DNA of 64,000 nt from contig NC_080562.1 in the NCBI RefSeq assembly GCF_030253575.1, positions 41,641,852 through 41,705,851 of the forward strand, given 5' to 3'. The DNA is from Rhododendron vialii (lineage: Eukaryota; Streptophyta; Magnoliopsida; Ericales; Ericaceae). Positions 35,157 through 45,106 of the stretch are shown one piece after another; position 1 is the stretch's first letter, and each line of letters opens with the position of its first letter. The position numbers and the translations under genes were made by a program. The notes beneath the pieces were generated by a model. It was not told the origin of the DNA and ran no database searches. It saw only the letters and a program-made list of their open reading frames with translations.

Positions 35157-38100
35157 ATGTTGAGGATGAAGAGGGTTCCTACTGTTGTTTCCAATTTCCA
35201 AAAGGAAGAGGCGGAGGAAGGTGGTGGTGGTTGCGGCCGGAATTGCCTCCAGAAGTGTTGCATTCCAGGTATTTTCTAAACTACCTGTGTTAAGAAATTC
35301 GTGTGTAAACATTTTGAATTTTGTGGGTTGTTATTAGATTGGTTTTTTAGTATGTGGGTATTTGCAAGATTCTCTCTGTTAGTATAAGATTTAAGTAGAT
35401 ACGTTTGAGGCTGAGTTATTCCTAAATTATTGATCTTTTTCAGTATTATTTACTTGTTGTAATTGTTCTTTAGCTTCTTCTATTTTAATAATTTTTGGGA
35501 TTAATTGTTCCTCTCAACCAGAGGAATAAAGAAAAAGAAAAGTATAAAATGTGAACACAAGTTGAAAAAGTTTGTAGACATTAGACCCCGTTTCAGAATA
35601 CTTCTTAAAAAATAAGTAATTATTTTACATTTTCAAATTAAAAAATAATGCAAATGAAAAATAATTTTTTAATTTTTTTTGCACCGTATTAAAGATCTCA
35701 ATGAGATCTTTTAAACAAGATCCATATTGCATATTTTTAGATTTTAATAAATTTATCATTTTTGAGTTTGAAATTGCCTTCTTAAAAAATAAGTTCTTAT
35801 TTCGCGTTCGGAACGGGCCTAAAGACTTAAAAGTTGGTTGTTTCCAAAAAGTTCCTGTCTTTGATGATTTTTTTTTTTGCTTTTCATACTCCTCTAGATA
35901 AGATGAATAAAAAATCAAAAAAGTTATAACGTGAATAAATAAAATTTCAGAAAAGAAGGGAAAATACCAAATCAGTAATTTAGGTAAACCACGTTCTAAG
36001 TTTTCTGGGCTGTAACTACTAACTAGACTAGCGGTTACTTCTGGGGGGATTTGCCGAATTGCATCTGCTATGAAAATTGAATTACAGTAGTTTCTTATGC
36101 TCTCTTTGGATGAGTTTTTGAGAATTTTTTTGGGGTTATGAGTGGAGAAAGAAATAGAGCAATGATTGGAAGTATGGGTAATGAGAGAGAGAGAGATGAG
36201 AATAATGATTGGAGATAGGGGTTATGAGTGAAGAGTAATGATTGAAAGTAGAGGTAATAAGTATTTTTTGAGTTGAAATTTTTTTTCCAAAAACCAAACC
36301 AAACAAAGCATAATTTTTCCAAGTGTGATGTTGAAGAAATTTCATTTAACTTAAATTGGGGTTTATATCAGGGGCAAAGCTACCTCTGTATGCTTTCAAG
36401 AGGTTGAACAAGATTTCGAGTGGAAAGGATCTGCTTAATCCTGAGGACAAGGAGCCTCCAGTTGCTTTCTTGGATTCGCTTCTGCTTGGGGAGGTAAATT
36501 GTTAAAGTCTTTTTATGTGAATTTTGTGCTATTTACCAATTATCAATACATTATAATCAGCTGATATCTTACTACTTGATGGCAGTGGGAGGATCGTGTG
36601 CAGAAAGGGCTCTTTCGCTATGATGTCACTGCTTGTGAAACCAAGGTCTTTGCCATTTCTTTACTCTAAAATTGGATAGTCTGTAGCTAATTAGTGCTAC
36701 CAAACGTGCAGCCTGTTAATGTAGCCACGCTCGTCGCCAATCTAATTATGTATGTGGTTGTGTAGAGCCATTCGTAGTGGCGCAAGCTATGCCTTATATT
36801 CTTCTTCATCATAGAGAATAGGTGCAAACCATGCAATGACCGTGGACTTAGCCCACATTGGGTGAAGTTCTTGTGTATTTGTGCTTGCGCTGTTTTAGTT
36901 TTCTGCAGTCATATCCCCTAAATCCCATGCTAGGGTATTGTTAAGGTCCCTAACAATTTGATCAGTCTAGGACCTATTAAGTGGAGTATTTTGCCGAATT
37001 ACGATGTGGTCCATTGTGGTTTATATAAGTATGTTGATATAGGTTATTCCTGGAGAGTATGGCTTCATTGCACAGCTAAATGAGGGCCGTCACCTGAAGA
37101 AGAGGCCAACTGAGTTTCGAGTTGATAAGGTGCTGCAGCCATTCGATGGGAGCAAGTTCAACTTCACTAAGGTTGGCCAGGAGGAGGTGCTTTTCCAGTT
37201 TGAAGCAAGTGAAGACAATGAAATCCAATTCTTCCCAAATGCACCTATTGATGTTGAGAATTCTCCGAGTGTTGTGGCCATCAACGTATGTTCTCCTACC
37301 TTGTTCTTCATGGTTGAGTGTGTATACACTACAAAATAGTAGTACTGGCTAAGCTAGTTTCTCTTAATTATTCTTCAACAGGTTAGTCCAATTGAGTATG
37401 GTCATGTTCTTTTGATCCCTCGGATTCTTGAATGCTTGCCTCAGAGGATTGACAGGGATAGCTTCTTGCTTGCTCTTTACATGGCCGCAGAGGCTGGAAA
37501 CCCATACTTCCGTTTGGGTTACAACAGCTTGGGTGCATTTGCTACAATCAACCACCTCCATTTCCAGGTTCTAAATAACTCCTTTTCGAATACCTCAAGT
37601 TTTGAGTATAAAGGTCCCATTATCATACATCTCATGGTTAGTTAGCTTTTATAATGAAAGGGCTGTTATATGGTTTTCACGCAACAGGCTTATTACTTGG
37701 CTGTGCCCTTTCCTATTGAGAAGGCTCTCACAAGGAAGATAACTACTTTCAAGGGCGGGGTGGTAATCTCTGAGCTGTCAAATTATCCAGTCGGAGGGTT
37801 CGTTTTTGAGGGTGGAAATACTCTGGAAGATCTGTCCAATGCCGTCTCAGATTCCTGCATTTGCCTTCAAGAGAACAACATTCCTTTCAATGTGTTTATC
37901 TCTGATTCTGCAAAACGTATCTTTCTCCTCCCACAGGTGAGAGCATTCAGACCTGTATTGCTTATTGTGATTTTGTTGGGCTATAATCTAGTTTTGACTT
38001 TTGAGCCCTTTTTCGTGTTCCTTCAGTTTGGGTTGCCTGACCTAAAGTATATATGTTCTGTTGAATGAACAAAACAGTGTTATGCTGAGAAACAGGCTCT

Positions 38101-38443
38101 TGGGGAAGTGAGCCCTGAGCTTCTGGACACCCAAGTGAACCCGGCAGTGTGGGAAATTAGCGGACACATGGTTTTAAAGAGGAAGAAGGACTATGAAGAG
38201 GCATCTGAAGCAAATGCTTGGAGGCTCCTTGCTGAGGTCTCCCTTTCTGAAGAGAGGTTCCAAGAAGTGAAGGCTTTGATCTTTGAAGTCATCTCTTGTC
38301 GTGACGAAGGAAATCCAAGTGTTTCTGAGAGCTTGCTCAAGGAAGAGCCTGATGACAAGCCTCAATCTCTTGAAGAAGTAGATGCCCTCAACAAAGGCTC
38401 CCGCCACCCTATGGTGTCTGGGGAATGCCTAGTTCTGCACTGA
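35157..38443 (+). CDS. VTC2: GDP-L-galactose phosphorylase (VTC2/VTC5 type)
   Basis: Catalyses GDP-L-galactose + phosphate to L-galactose-1-phosphate + GDP, the committed and main control step of the Smirnoff-Wheeler ascorbate pathway; acts in cytosol and nucleus. Exons: 35157-35268, 36372-36493, 36586-36645, 37043-37285, 37382-37567, 37688-37936, 38078-38443. All junctions are GT..AG with matching phases, giving 445 residues (Arabidopsis VTC2 has 442). The N-terminus MLRMKRVPTVVSNFQKEEAE and the CGRNCLQKCCIPGAKLPLYA segment are family hallmarks. The HIT-type motif HLHFQ sits at residues 237-241; its second His (239) corresponds to the guanylated catalytic histidine. WEDR, PGEYGFIAQLNEGRH and VNPAVWEISGHMVLKRK are also present. 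The reading frame is unbroken. Translation is probably controlled by the upstream ACG uORF. Intron 1 carries a hAT-type MITE. Confidence 0.96.
35584..35819. mobile_element. hAT-type MITE in intron 1 of the GGP gene
   Basis: The ends gaccccgtttcagaa/ttcggaacgggcc and arms with cttcttaaaaaataag/cttaaaaaataag are inverted. The middle contains gatctcaatgagatctttta then aacaagatccatat, shared with the copy at 40040-40272 in opposite orientation. About 236 bp. Confidence 0.65.
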
Positions 38444-39121
38444 GAATTGCGCTTTTGATAAACATTGCTGCTGTCTCTATGTATGTATCTTAACTAGTTA
38501 TGGTAGAGTATGCTTGGGAATTTGCATGTCCATGTGAAATATCCCTAAATAAGGCAAACTATTGCCGAAGTTGCTTCTGCTTTGTGAATTTTATTGGTAG
38601 TATGATTGTCCCTCGTGGGCATGTGTACTATGTGGATTTTGCTCTCATATGAGCTAGTATTTGGACTGTGCCAGTTTGAGTTGGACTTGAAAATTTCTCT
38701 GTTGAATGTTTTTTTTTCCTGCAAGATTTCTTTGTCGAATTTCTTTGTCGAATGTTGAGTGTCAGAGATTCCAAATTCAGTGTTTGATATAACAGAAACT
38801 AAAGGAAAACTACGCAAGAGTGGTTTGTCATTGACTCATTGCCAAGTTTGCATGACCTCTGCGAGTGTAGGTGCATTGCCATTGATATGAGTCACAAACA
38901 TGTTACGACAACGCCGTTAGGGACACACAAACATGTTAAAACAGGTAGATGCAATGGCGTGCGCTAACTTAAACAAAGAATATGTTGGTGGACCTCTTAT
39001 TATGTGGGTTAGTATGTGTTACTAATATTTGTATTTTTAGATATTTCCACTTCACTTTTAGGTATAAGCCTGACATTGATATGAGCTCTACTTTGTCCAA
39101 TAGGACTTTTTGGCCAAGTGT

Positions 39122-39797
39122 TAGGGGTGAGCAAAAAATCCGTTAAACCGCAAATCCAATCCAAACCGAATGATTTTGTTTGGTTTGGTTTCAATTTAAA
39201 AAAATTAGAAACCGCATTAAATGGTTTGGTCTGTGGATTTACGTTAATGATTTTGGTTCCAAACCAATCTGAACTTTGTATATATATAACTCATTTAATT
39301 TAGATATACCTAGTATACATGGGAGTTATAGTCAACTAATTTCCTGAATTAATAATCTATACAGTCCACTATTCTATTCAATATTCATTTACTACAAAAA
39401 TTATTCGGCATAAACTTTTGTATATAAAAACTCATTTCTATAACTTTGGTACACCAAAAGCACATGGTATAATGTAATGCTCCATTCATTGAGTAGTAAT
39501 TCCATGACTCAATTAATTCCTAAATTGTCCTATATTTCTATAAATGGAAACCAATTTTTAGTTTATCTCCGCAATTTTGAGTACTTTAAATAGTTTACGA
39601 AGATGATATATTAGTTTCAAGTAAACTGTGGTTCGAAACCCGAAACCGAAAACCGAACCATAGTCTAATGGTTTGGATTGGTTTGGTTCTATACCTTTTG
39701 TGAGTTGGTTTGGTTCTCTAAATTCATAATCCGTACACAGTAATTTGATTCTTAGTTTACTATAAAACCGAACCAATCTGGTCCATGCTCACCCCTA
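39122..39797. mobile_element. Non-autonomous hAT element, 676 bp
   Basis: Terminal inverted repeats TAGGGGTGAGCA/TGCTCACCCCTA are flanked by 8-bp near-identical duplications ccaagtgt (39114-39121) and ccaagtat (39798-39805), the hAT signature. The sub-terminal regions are rich in (a)accgaacc/ggtttggtt motifs in both orientations. No transposase ORF. Confidence 0.8.
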
Positions 39798-40039
39798 CCA
39801 AGTATCACTTCCTTTTTCTTCTAGACTGAGATGATGATAATTGCTTTAAAGTACTACAAATTAACAAGTGTAAACTAATTCTTAATTTGCAGGTTTCATT
39901 CTTAAATTCACCTATTTCGCTTAAAAAGTGACCAGATTAGAGCATTGACGAAAAGTTGATTTATGAACCCTCTGATCTTTTGGGTTGGAACCTGCCATGG
40001 CAAACAGTATCACCTCTTGTAATAAGTGATTCACTAGAG

Positions 40040-40272
40040 CCCGTTCCAAAAATGGAAAAAAGCCCTTATTTTTTAAAAAGGCAATTTCAAACTCAAAAAT
40101 TATGGGTTTATTAAAATCTAAAAATATACAATATGGATCTTGTTTGAAAGATCTCAATGAGATCTTTTATATGATGCAAAAAAAATTTAAAAATTATTTT
40201 TTATTTACATTATTTTTGAGTTTGAAAATGTGAAATAAGCTGCTTATTTTTTAAAAAGGTTTCTGGAACGGG
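40040..40272. mobile_element. hAT-type MITE, second copy of the 35584 family
   Basis: The ends cccgttcc/ggaacggg, arms rich in ttattttttaaaaagg, and the middle gatctcaatgagatctttta match the element in GGP intron 1, inverted with respect to it. Confidence 0.65.
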
Positions 40273-40505
40273 TAAAGCTCACAACTTAAAAGTGAATTTT
40301 TAGTAGTTAAATAATTCGTGGATCACCAAAAGAGAAGACAAGTACCCGCCTAAAACAATTGCACTTGAAATATGTATGGCACCTACCAAGTGAATTGTCT
40401 CTTACCTATACGCATGTCTTCTTCAGGATACGTAAGTCTGTTACATTGTTGAAACATATCTACTACAACGGCAATGCGGCTAGAACATATCCGAGGACGT
40501 AAAAA

Positions 40506-40602
40506 TTCTACAACCACACATTCACACAAATACTATTACGCTCACTCACCCTTATGAATGTGTGTGTAAAAGTGTTCGTGTGAAATGTGTGTGGTTGTAG
40601 AA
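40506..40602. mobile_element. 97-bp hairpin MITE
   Basis: ttctacaaccacacattcac pairs with the inverted gtgtgaaatgtgtgtggttg plus tagaa, with a short AT-rich loop. No target duplication recognised. Confidence 0.6.
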
Positions 40603-40924
40603 GAATTAATCTAAGGACACAGGGGGTTGTTAGTATAAATTTAGAAGTTTTATTCTGTGGTGAATCTATAATATTTATAAACTGTAGGGTAAGATCTGCG
40701 GAAATGAAAACATATACTGTCAGGCTCCTGTGTTACTTACTAATCGATCGGAGTCAAGAACCAGCCCAAAATCTTGATCGTAAATCGAACAGAGGTCAGC
40801 AGGTCCGGCAAAGATCGGCGGCTCCGGCGAGGATAAGACCAGGTAGCTCCCTCCCTCCTCCTAAGCCTCCTCCCCCCCCCCCCCCCCACCCCCCCTTATA
40901 TGGATATAATTTAGATGCTTAAAC

Positions 40925-41558
40925 AAGGCTCCCATAATCGCATTCCCTCTTGATGATTGACACTGTCCGACCAAAAAGCAACGAACTTTTCTGGGTCGGC
41001 TTTCTTATAATCAGCCGCCACCGCGCTGTCCATTTTTTTATCACTTCATCACTACATGGACGTCTGGTTTTCATTTGTCTTCCAAGTGTTTGATAAATTA
41101 CCTTAAAGAGAAGCTTTTGTGGAAACTGGAAATTGTTCATGTACCTTGCATTGAACCTTTCTCCACGTGCTGTTGAAACCTGGCCTAGACTATTTAGATA
41201 ACTTGCATTCAAACTTGCTTTTGCCGCTGGGGTGTACTTTATTTGGCTTGAAAGGAACTCAAGAGTATTTGGTGGGGGCTCTAAGAGTCCAGATGGAATC
41301 TTAGCTTGCATATGAGAAAATCTGAAACTTAGAATCTGTACTTGGAGGAATATCCCCAACTCAGTTGAGAACCAAAGTCTATGTAATCTTTGGCAAATCT
41401 CTCCCATAATGCTGGGGAATTCTATCCCTTGGGGGTTTTGACGTATAGTAGTTTGTTGTAGGCTTTCTTTGTAAAGTTTGATTGTAATGGGGTTTTCCTC
41501 CCCTGAGTTTTTGTTTTGTTGGTTATAAAATGCATCATTTACCAAAAAAAGAAAAAAA
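40925..41558 (+). mobile_element. 5'-truncated LINE, C-terminal end of ORF2 and 3' tail
   Basis: The plus strand encodes the zf-RVT type C-terminus of a plant LINE reverse transcriptase: KLAFAAGVYFIWLERNSRVF, then GGGSKSPDGIL at 41212-41303, followed by frame-broken remnants and a 3' UTR ending in an A-rich tail at 41549-41565. A 216-codon frame on the opposite strand (40919-41569) is an antisense artefact of this fragment. It lies directly upstream of a SINE. Confidence 0.7.
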
Positions 41559-41585
41559 CTTGCCTTCATTATTTTGGTGGTTGTT

Positions 41586-41800
41586 GATAACTCGGTGTGT
41601 CTGAGTTAGCTTACGTGCAGCTTGACTAATCTCTCGTGAACAATCCCACGTCCACTGGCGGGGACCCAATTGACAGAGCAAAGTGCCGTATGAACTAGCC
41701 TCATTTGATAGCACCTAGGACTTAAGAGTATTGAACCTAGGAGGGAGCATACCCCTAAGTCCCACGCTTTAACCTCCTGGCTTACCCCTTGGGGTACTTG
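41586..41800 (-). mobile_element. Au-like SINE
   Basis: On the minus strand: ggggtaagccaggaggttaa (A-box region), cctaggttcaatactc (B-box region), and the 3' tail gattagtcaagctgcacgta followed by agctaactcagacacaccgagttatcaa, matching the tail of the SINE at 53910. No clear target duplication. Confidence 0.65.
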
Positions 41801-42064
41801 TCTTCACTTCGTTATGATGCATTATGAATAAGAATAACGAATGTGGGAGTGGAGACCATAAGTATGTTTTAAGTTGCGGGCTTTTTCATTAAGGCACTTT
41901 ACCCCTTATCCCTTGTACTCCGTAATTCACACTAAACGTAAATATGAGCGTTTCTGACATTGATGGTTTAGTTCTGTTCTGTGTCATCGGAAGGTTCATA
42001 TATGGATCAAGGATTGATGTAACTTTGTTTAAAAAAGTTTTATTGCAGTGTCGCTAGGTAGAAA

Positions 42065-42274
42065 ATGAAGAAAGGAGTGCATCCTCAGTTGCAATGGATA
42101 TCCTATGTTACCCAGAGTGGCCGTTTGATGAATGTCATGATGACCAAAATACACAACGTCAGTAAAGTTTATCACATTAGAGCAAGGCGGCAGATGGCTC
42201 AAAGCGTTGGCCAGATTGCCAAATATAAGCGGCGTTATCAACAGAAGGAGGAAGAGGAAAATGAACAGAAATGA
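42065..42274 (+). CDS. Mitochondrial-type ribosomal protein bL31 (bL31m)
   Basis: 69 residues in a single coding exon. The ends match the bL31 family: MKKGVHPQ at the N-terminus and IAKYKRRY near the C-terminus, as in bacterial L31 (MKK.IHP ... RF.KRY). The middle (WISYVTQSGRLMNVMMTKIH, VSKVYHIRARRQMAQSVGQ) is as expected for the short plant mitochondrial form, which lacks the zinc-binding cysteines. A good acceptor (tttattgcag, 42040-42049) sits 15 nt upstream of the AUG, so a non-coding 5' exon probably lies further upstream; a candidate donor is ccaggtagctc near 40842. If so, the LINE and SINE insertions sit in its leader intron. That exon is inference. The Lys/Glu-rich tail ends with EEEENEQK. 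Confidence 0.75.
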   Translation: MKKGVHPQLQWISYVTQSGRLMNVMMTKIHNVSKVYHIRARRQMAQSVGQIAKYKRRYQQKEEEENEQK

Positions 42275-43501
42275 CTTCTGTAAAATGCAAGTAGAATGGT
42301 TGGGTGCTGCACTCTTATGTTGCCTATTTCTGTATTTTGGATTAGCCATGAACTCCCCATATGTCATTTTTCTGTATTTTCTCGTTCTGGTAACCTGCTG
42401 GCTTCTTCCAAACACATCCATTTCGCTGTTTCGTGATTGTTGACTATATTCTCAGATGTGCTTTCGTTTCGATGAAGTACCTATGTTCTTACTTGAGTTG
42501 ACTTTATAATCACTGTCTTGCAAATCTCATACGATGTTGTGCTTTAATTTGGTTCCCTTCTAGTTGTGGTGTAGCTGCTGTTCTTTCTTGTCAAAAGGAA
42601 ATGTTCTTTAAAATTTTCTTCAGGTGAAAAGCAAAAACTCCTCTTTGACATTGAAAAACTCTCATCACTATCACCTAAATTGTTGACACTCCACGCAATG
42701 CCCACCTCCTTTCCCCTTGTAGGAAAAATGTGATACCCCTTGAGCTTCTCCCGAATATAAGCACAGAGAAAATTTCCAAATGGTTTTCCACACCCTCTCC
42801 CCAGGCTTGAAATCGGCCATCTCCGTCTTCCAATTTCTTTGAAAGTCATAGGCAGTTTGATATCCTGATTTCACAGTATATGCTCCCGTGGGGTTGTAAT
42901 GCGACGAACAAATCAGGCCTCTACGATGATGAAATAGGGATAGAGATTATAGATCAGATTTCCATTCTCCTCTGGTGTGGTGAGATTATGGTCCCACCTG
43001 CTACTCAAATATTTGTATCTCTACAACTACCATGGAAGACTATATGTGTCTAGGCTTATCTCATGCTCAACCCAAAGGAGGATGAAAAATTTCGAGCATG
43101 ATTTTGTACCCAGTCTAATCAAAGAAAGAAAAATGAATTGTGCATTGAGTTTGTGATATTGCAAGACTAAAGATCCTCATATTCGTGATTTAGGCCTGCG
43201 ATAGAACATGCCCTACGTCTAACGCTGCACATATTTGGTTAGTCATCTCTTTTCTTCTATCAATCCACGACGTTCCTGCATATTACTGCATGTGAAAACC
43301 TAGATGTAGTACTCGATACAAGAAAATGATAAGCTTTCTTGGTCGGAGTAAAACAAATTCAACAAGATGGACATGCCGTCCTCCACAAAATGGTGAAAAG
43401 GTTAGGACGCCTAAATTACCAATTAAGGTCAAGATAGAAGCAGTAAAAAGAACAATGTGTCCACATGACTAATAGCACTTATTTGTATCCCCAAAAATCA
43501 C
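42275..43501. other. 3' flank of bL31m and intergenic DNA
   Basis: About 200 bp of likely 3' UTR, then nothing recognisable. The tandem duplication that produced the dirigent pair begins near 43375. Confidence 0.45.
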
Positions 43502-44074
43502 TTAATAATGAAGGACAATTACATTATACTCGACGATAGCATCCGCGGTAGTGGTATTGACCCAATACGTCTTTGCAGTGGCGATTCCACGAGCTAGCCG
43601 AAAAACTCCAGACCCTCCGACTATGGGCATTTCACGGTACAGATCATTGACTGGGTTTCGACCCGACATACTAAGAGTGCTACCATTGTACTCTCCACTG
43701 GTGAAAACAAAGTCTAAGTTCATGACCGCAACTGCTTCCTTCAACCCAGCTGATAAATACATCCCTTGGGCTCGGCCCACTGTCATCGAGTCATGCTCCG
43801 GTCCAGTTTTCAATGCATCGTCGAGCACGATAACTAACCCAAACACGTTGGGTGATTGGAAGGTAGTGTTGGCTTGGGCCACCCTCACAACAGTCGCGTT
43901 TTTGCCGCTCACTTGGTCATGGAAATAGAAGTGAAGCTTTGTCACCTTCTCCTCCATCTTCGGGAGGTTTTCAAACCACTTTGCCACTGCTTGTGGGCTT
44001 TCGTCAATGCCCCGAACCATAGGCATGGCTATGACCACTGAGCATAGCAATAGAATTGCACATAGCTTTACCAT
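43502..44074 (-). CDS. Dirigent protein, copy 1
   Basis: Single-exon dirigent-family protein of 190 residues. Dirigent proteins are secreted beta-barrels that steer stereoselective phenoxy-radical coupling or related reactions in lignan and terpenoid metabolism. MVKLCAILLLCSVVIAMPMV is a clear signal peptide. It is followed by KVTKLHFYFHDQVSGKNAT, FGLVIVLDDALKTGPE, VGRAQGMY, LDFVFTSGEYNGSTLSMSGR, REMPIVGGSGVFRLARGIA and VEYNVIVLHY, the usual dirigent blocks. NAT, NTT and NGST are potential N-glycosylation sites. The start at 44074 was chosen because an in-frame upstream extension translates a (CT)n repeat (44075-44096). Substrate unknown. Confidence 0.95.
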   Translation of the reverse strand: MVKLCAILLLCSVVIAMPMVRGIDESPQAVAKWFENLPKMEEKVTKLHFYFHDQVSGKNATVVRVAQANTTFQSPNVFGLVIVLDDALKTGPEHDSMTVGRAQGMYLSAGLKEAVAVMNLDFVFTSGEYNGSTLSMSGRNPVNDLYREMPIVGGSGVFRLARGIATAKTYWVNTTTADAIVEYNVIVLHY

Positions 44075-44477
44075 CTCTCTCTCTCTCTCTCTCTCTAATT
44101 TTGACATAAAGGATTGTGTAGGGAGGCTTAATATGGTTGGCGTAGTGGTTGGAACAGTTGTAACCAATATGCCATTCCTTCCTCCTCTACAATCTAATTA
44201 CTACTTAATTAAGACTTTATAGCCTTTATTACCTAAAACTACATTGAAACATGGTTAAAAGTCACTGTCTACCGAACAAAGTTTGAAACTTCCCAATTAC
44301 ATCTGATGTTTAATTATGTGTCCCAGTCAATTGGGATCGGCTATGCAACGTCCTCCACAAAATGGTGAAGAAAAGGTTAAGATGCCTAAATTAATAATTA
44401 AGGTCAAGATAGAAGCAATAAAGAGAACGATGCGTCGACACAACTAATAGCACTTATTTTTATCCCCAAAAAATCAC

Positions 44478-45053
44478 TTAATAATGAAGGACAATTACAT
44501 TATACTCGACTATAGCATCGCCGGTAGTGGTATTGAACAGATAAGTCTTTGCAGTGGCGATTCCACGCGCTAGCCGGAAAACACTGGATCCTCGGACTAT
44601 GGGCATTTCACGGTACGGATCAAGGATTGGGTTTCTGCCCGACATACTAAGAGTGCTACCGTTATACTCTCCACTGGTAAAAACAAAGTCTAAGGTCATG
44701 ACCGCAACTGGTTCCTTCAACCCACCTGATGCATACATCCCCTGGGCTCGGCCCACTGTTGTTGAGTCAGGCTCTGGTCCAGTTTTTAATGCATTGTCGA
44801 TCACGAAAACTAACCCAAACAGGGAGGGTGATTGGAAGGTAGTGTTGGCTTGAGCCACCGTCACAGCAGTCGCGTTTTTGCCGCTCAATTGGTCATAGAA
44901 ATAGAAGTGAAGCTTTGTCACCTTTTCCTCCATTTTCGGCAGATGTTCGAACCACTCTGCCACAGCCTGTGGGCTTTCGTCAATGCCCTGAACCATTGGC
45001 ATGGCTATGACCACTAAGCATAGCAATAGAATGGCACATACCTTTCCCATCAT

Positions 45054-45059
<6 letters not shown>
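44478..45059 (-). CDS. Dirigent protein, copy 2
   Basis: Single-exon paralogue of the gene 400 bp downstream, 193 residues and about 85% identical by eye. It carries the same signal peptide (MIMMGKVCAILLLCLVVIAM) and dirigent blocks: FGLVFVIDNALKTGPEPDS, VGRAQGMYASGG, FTSGEYNGSTLSMSGR, VEYNVIVLHY. DN replaces DD before ALKTGP. The start at 45059 excludes an upstream (CT)n tract (45060-45102) that would translate as (ER)n. Flanking DNA on both sides is also duplicated (period about 975 bp), so this is a recent tandem duplication. Both copies look intact. Confidence 0.95.

Positions 45060-45106
<47 letters not shown>

Larger units (their letters stand above)
38444..42064. other. Intergenic: GGP 3' UTR, hAT MITEs, LINE tail and SINE
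   Basis: 38444-38800 is the likely 3' UTR of GGP. The rest holds elements at 39122, 40040, 40506, 40925 and 41586, a C-rich run at 40871-40895, and probably the 5' leader exon and intron of the ribosomal protein gene that starts at 42065. No further gene. Confidence 0.5.

Noticed and set aside
40919-41569. 216-codon open frame on the minus strand
   Set aside because: The plus strand of the same interval encodes a recognisable LINE reverse-transcriptase C-terminus and tail; the minus frame shows no family motif and is an antisense artefact.
42029-42421. 130-codon minus-strand frame
   Set aside because: Overlaps the bL31m coding exon on the opposite strand; its hydrophobic stretch is the complement of the Lys/Glu-rich tail.
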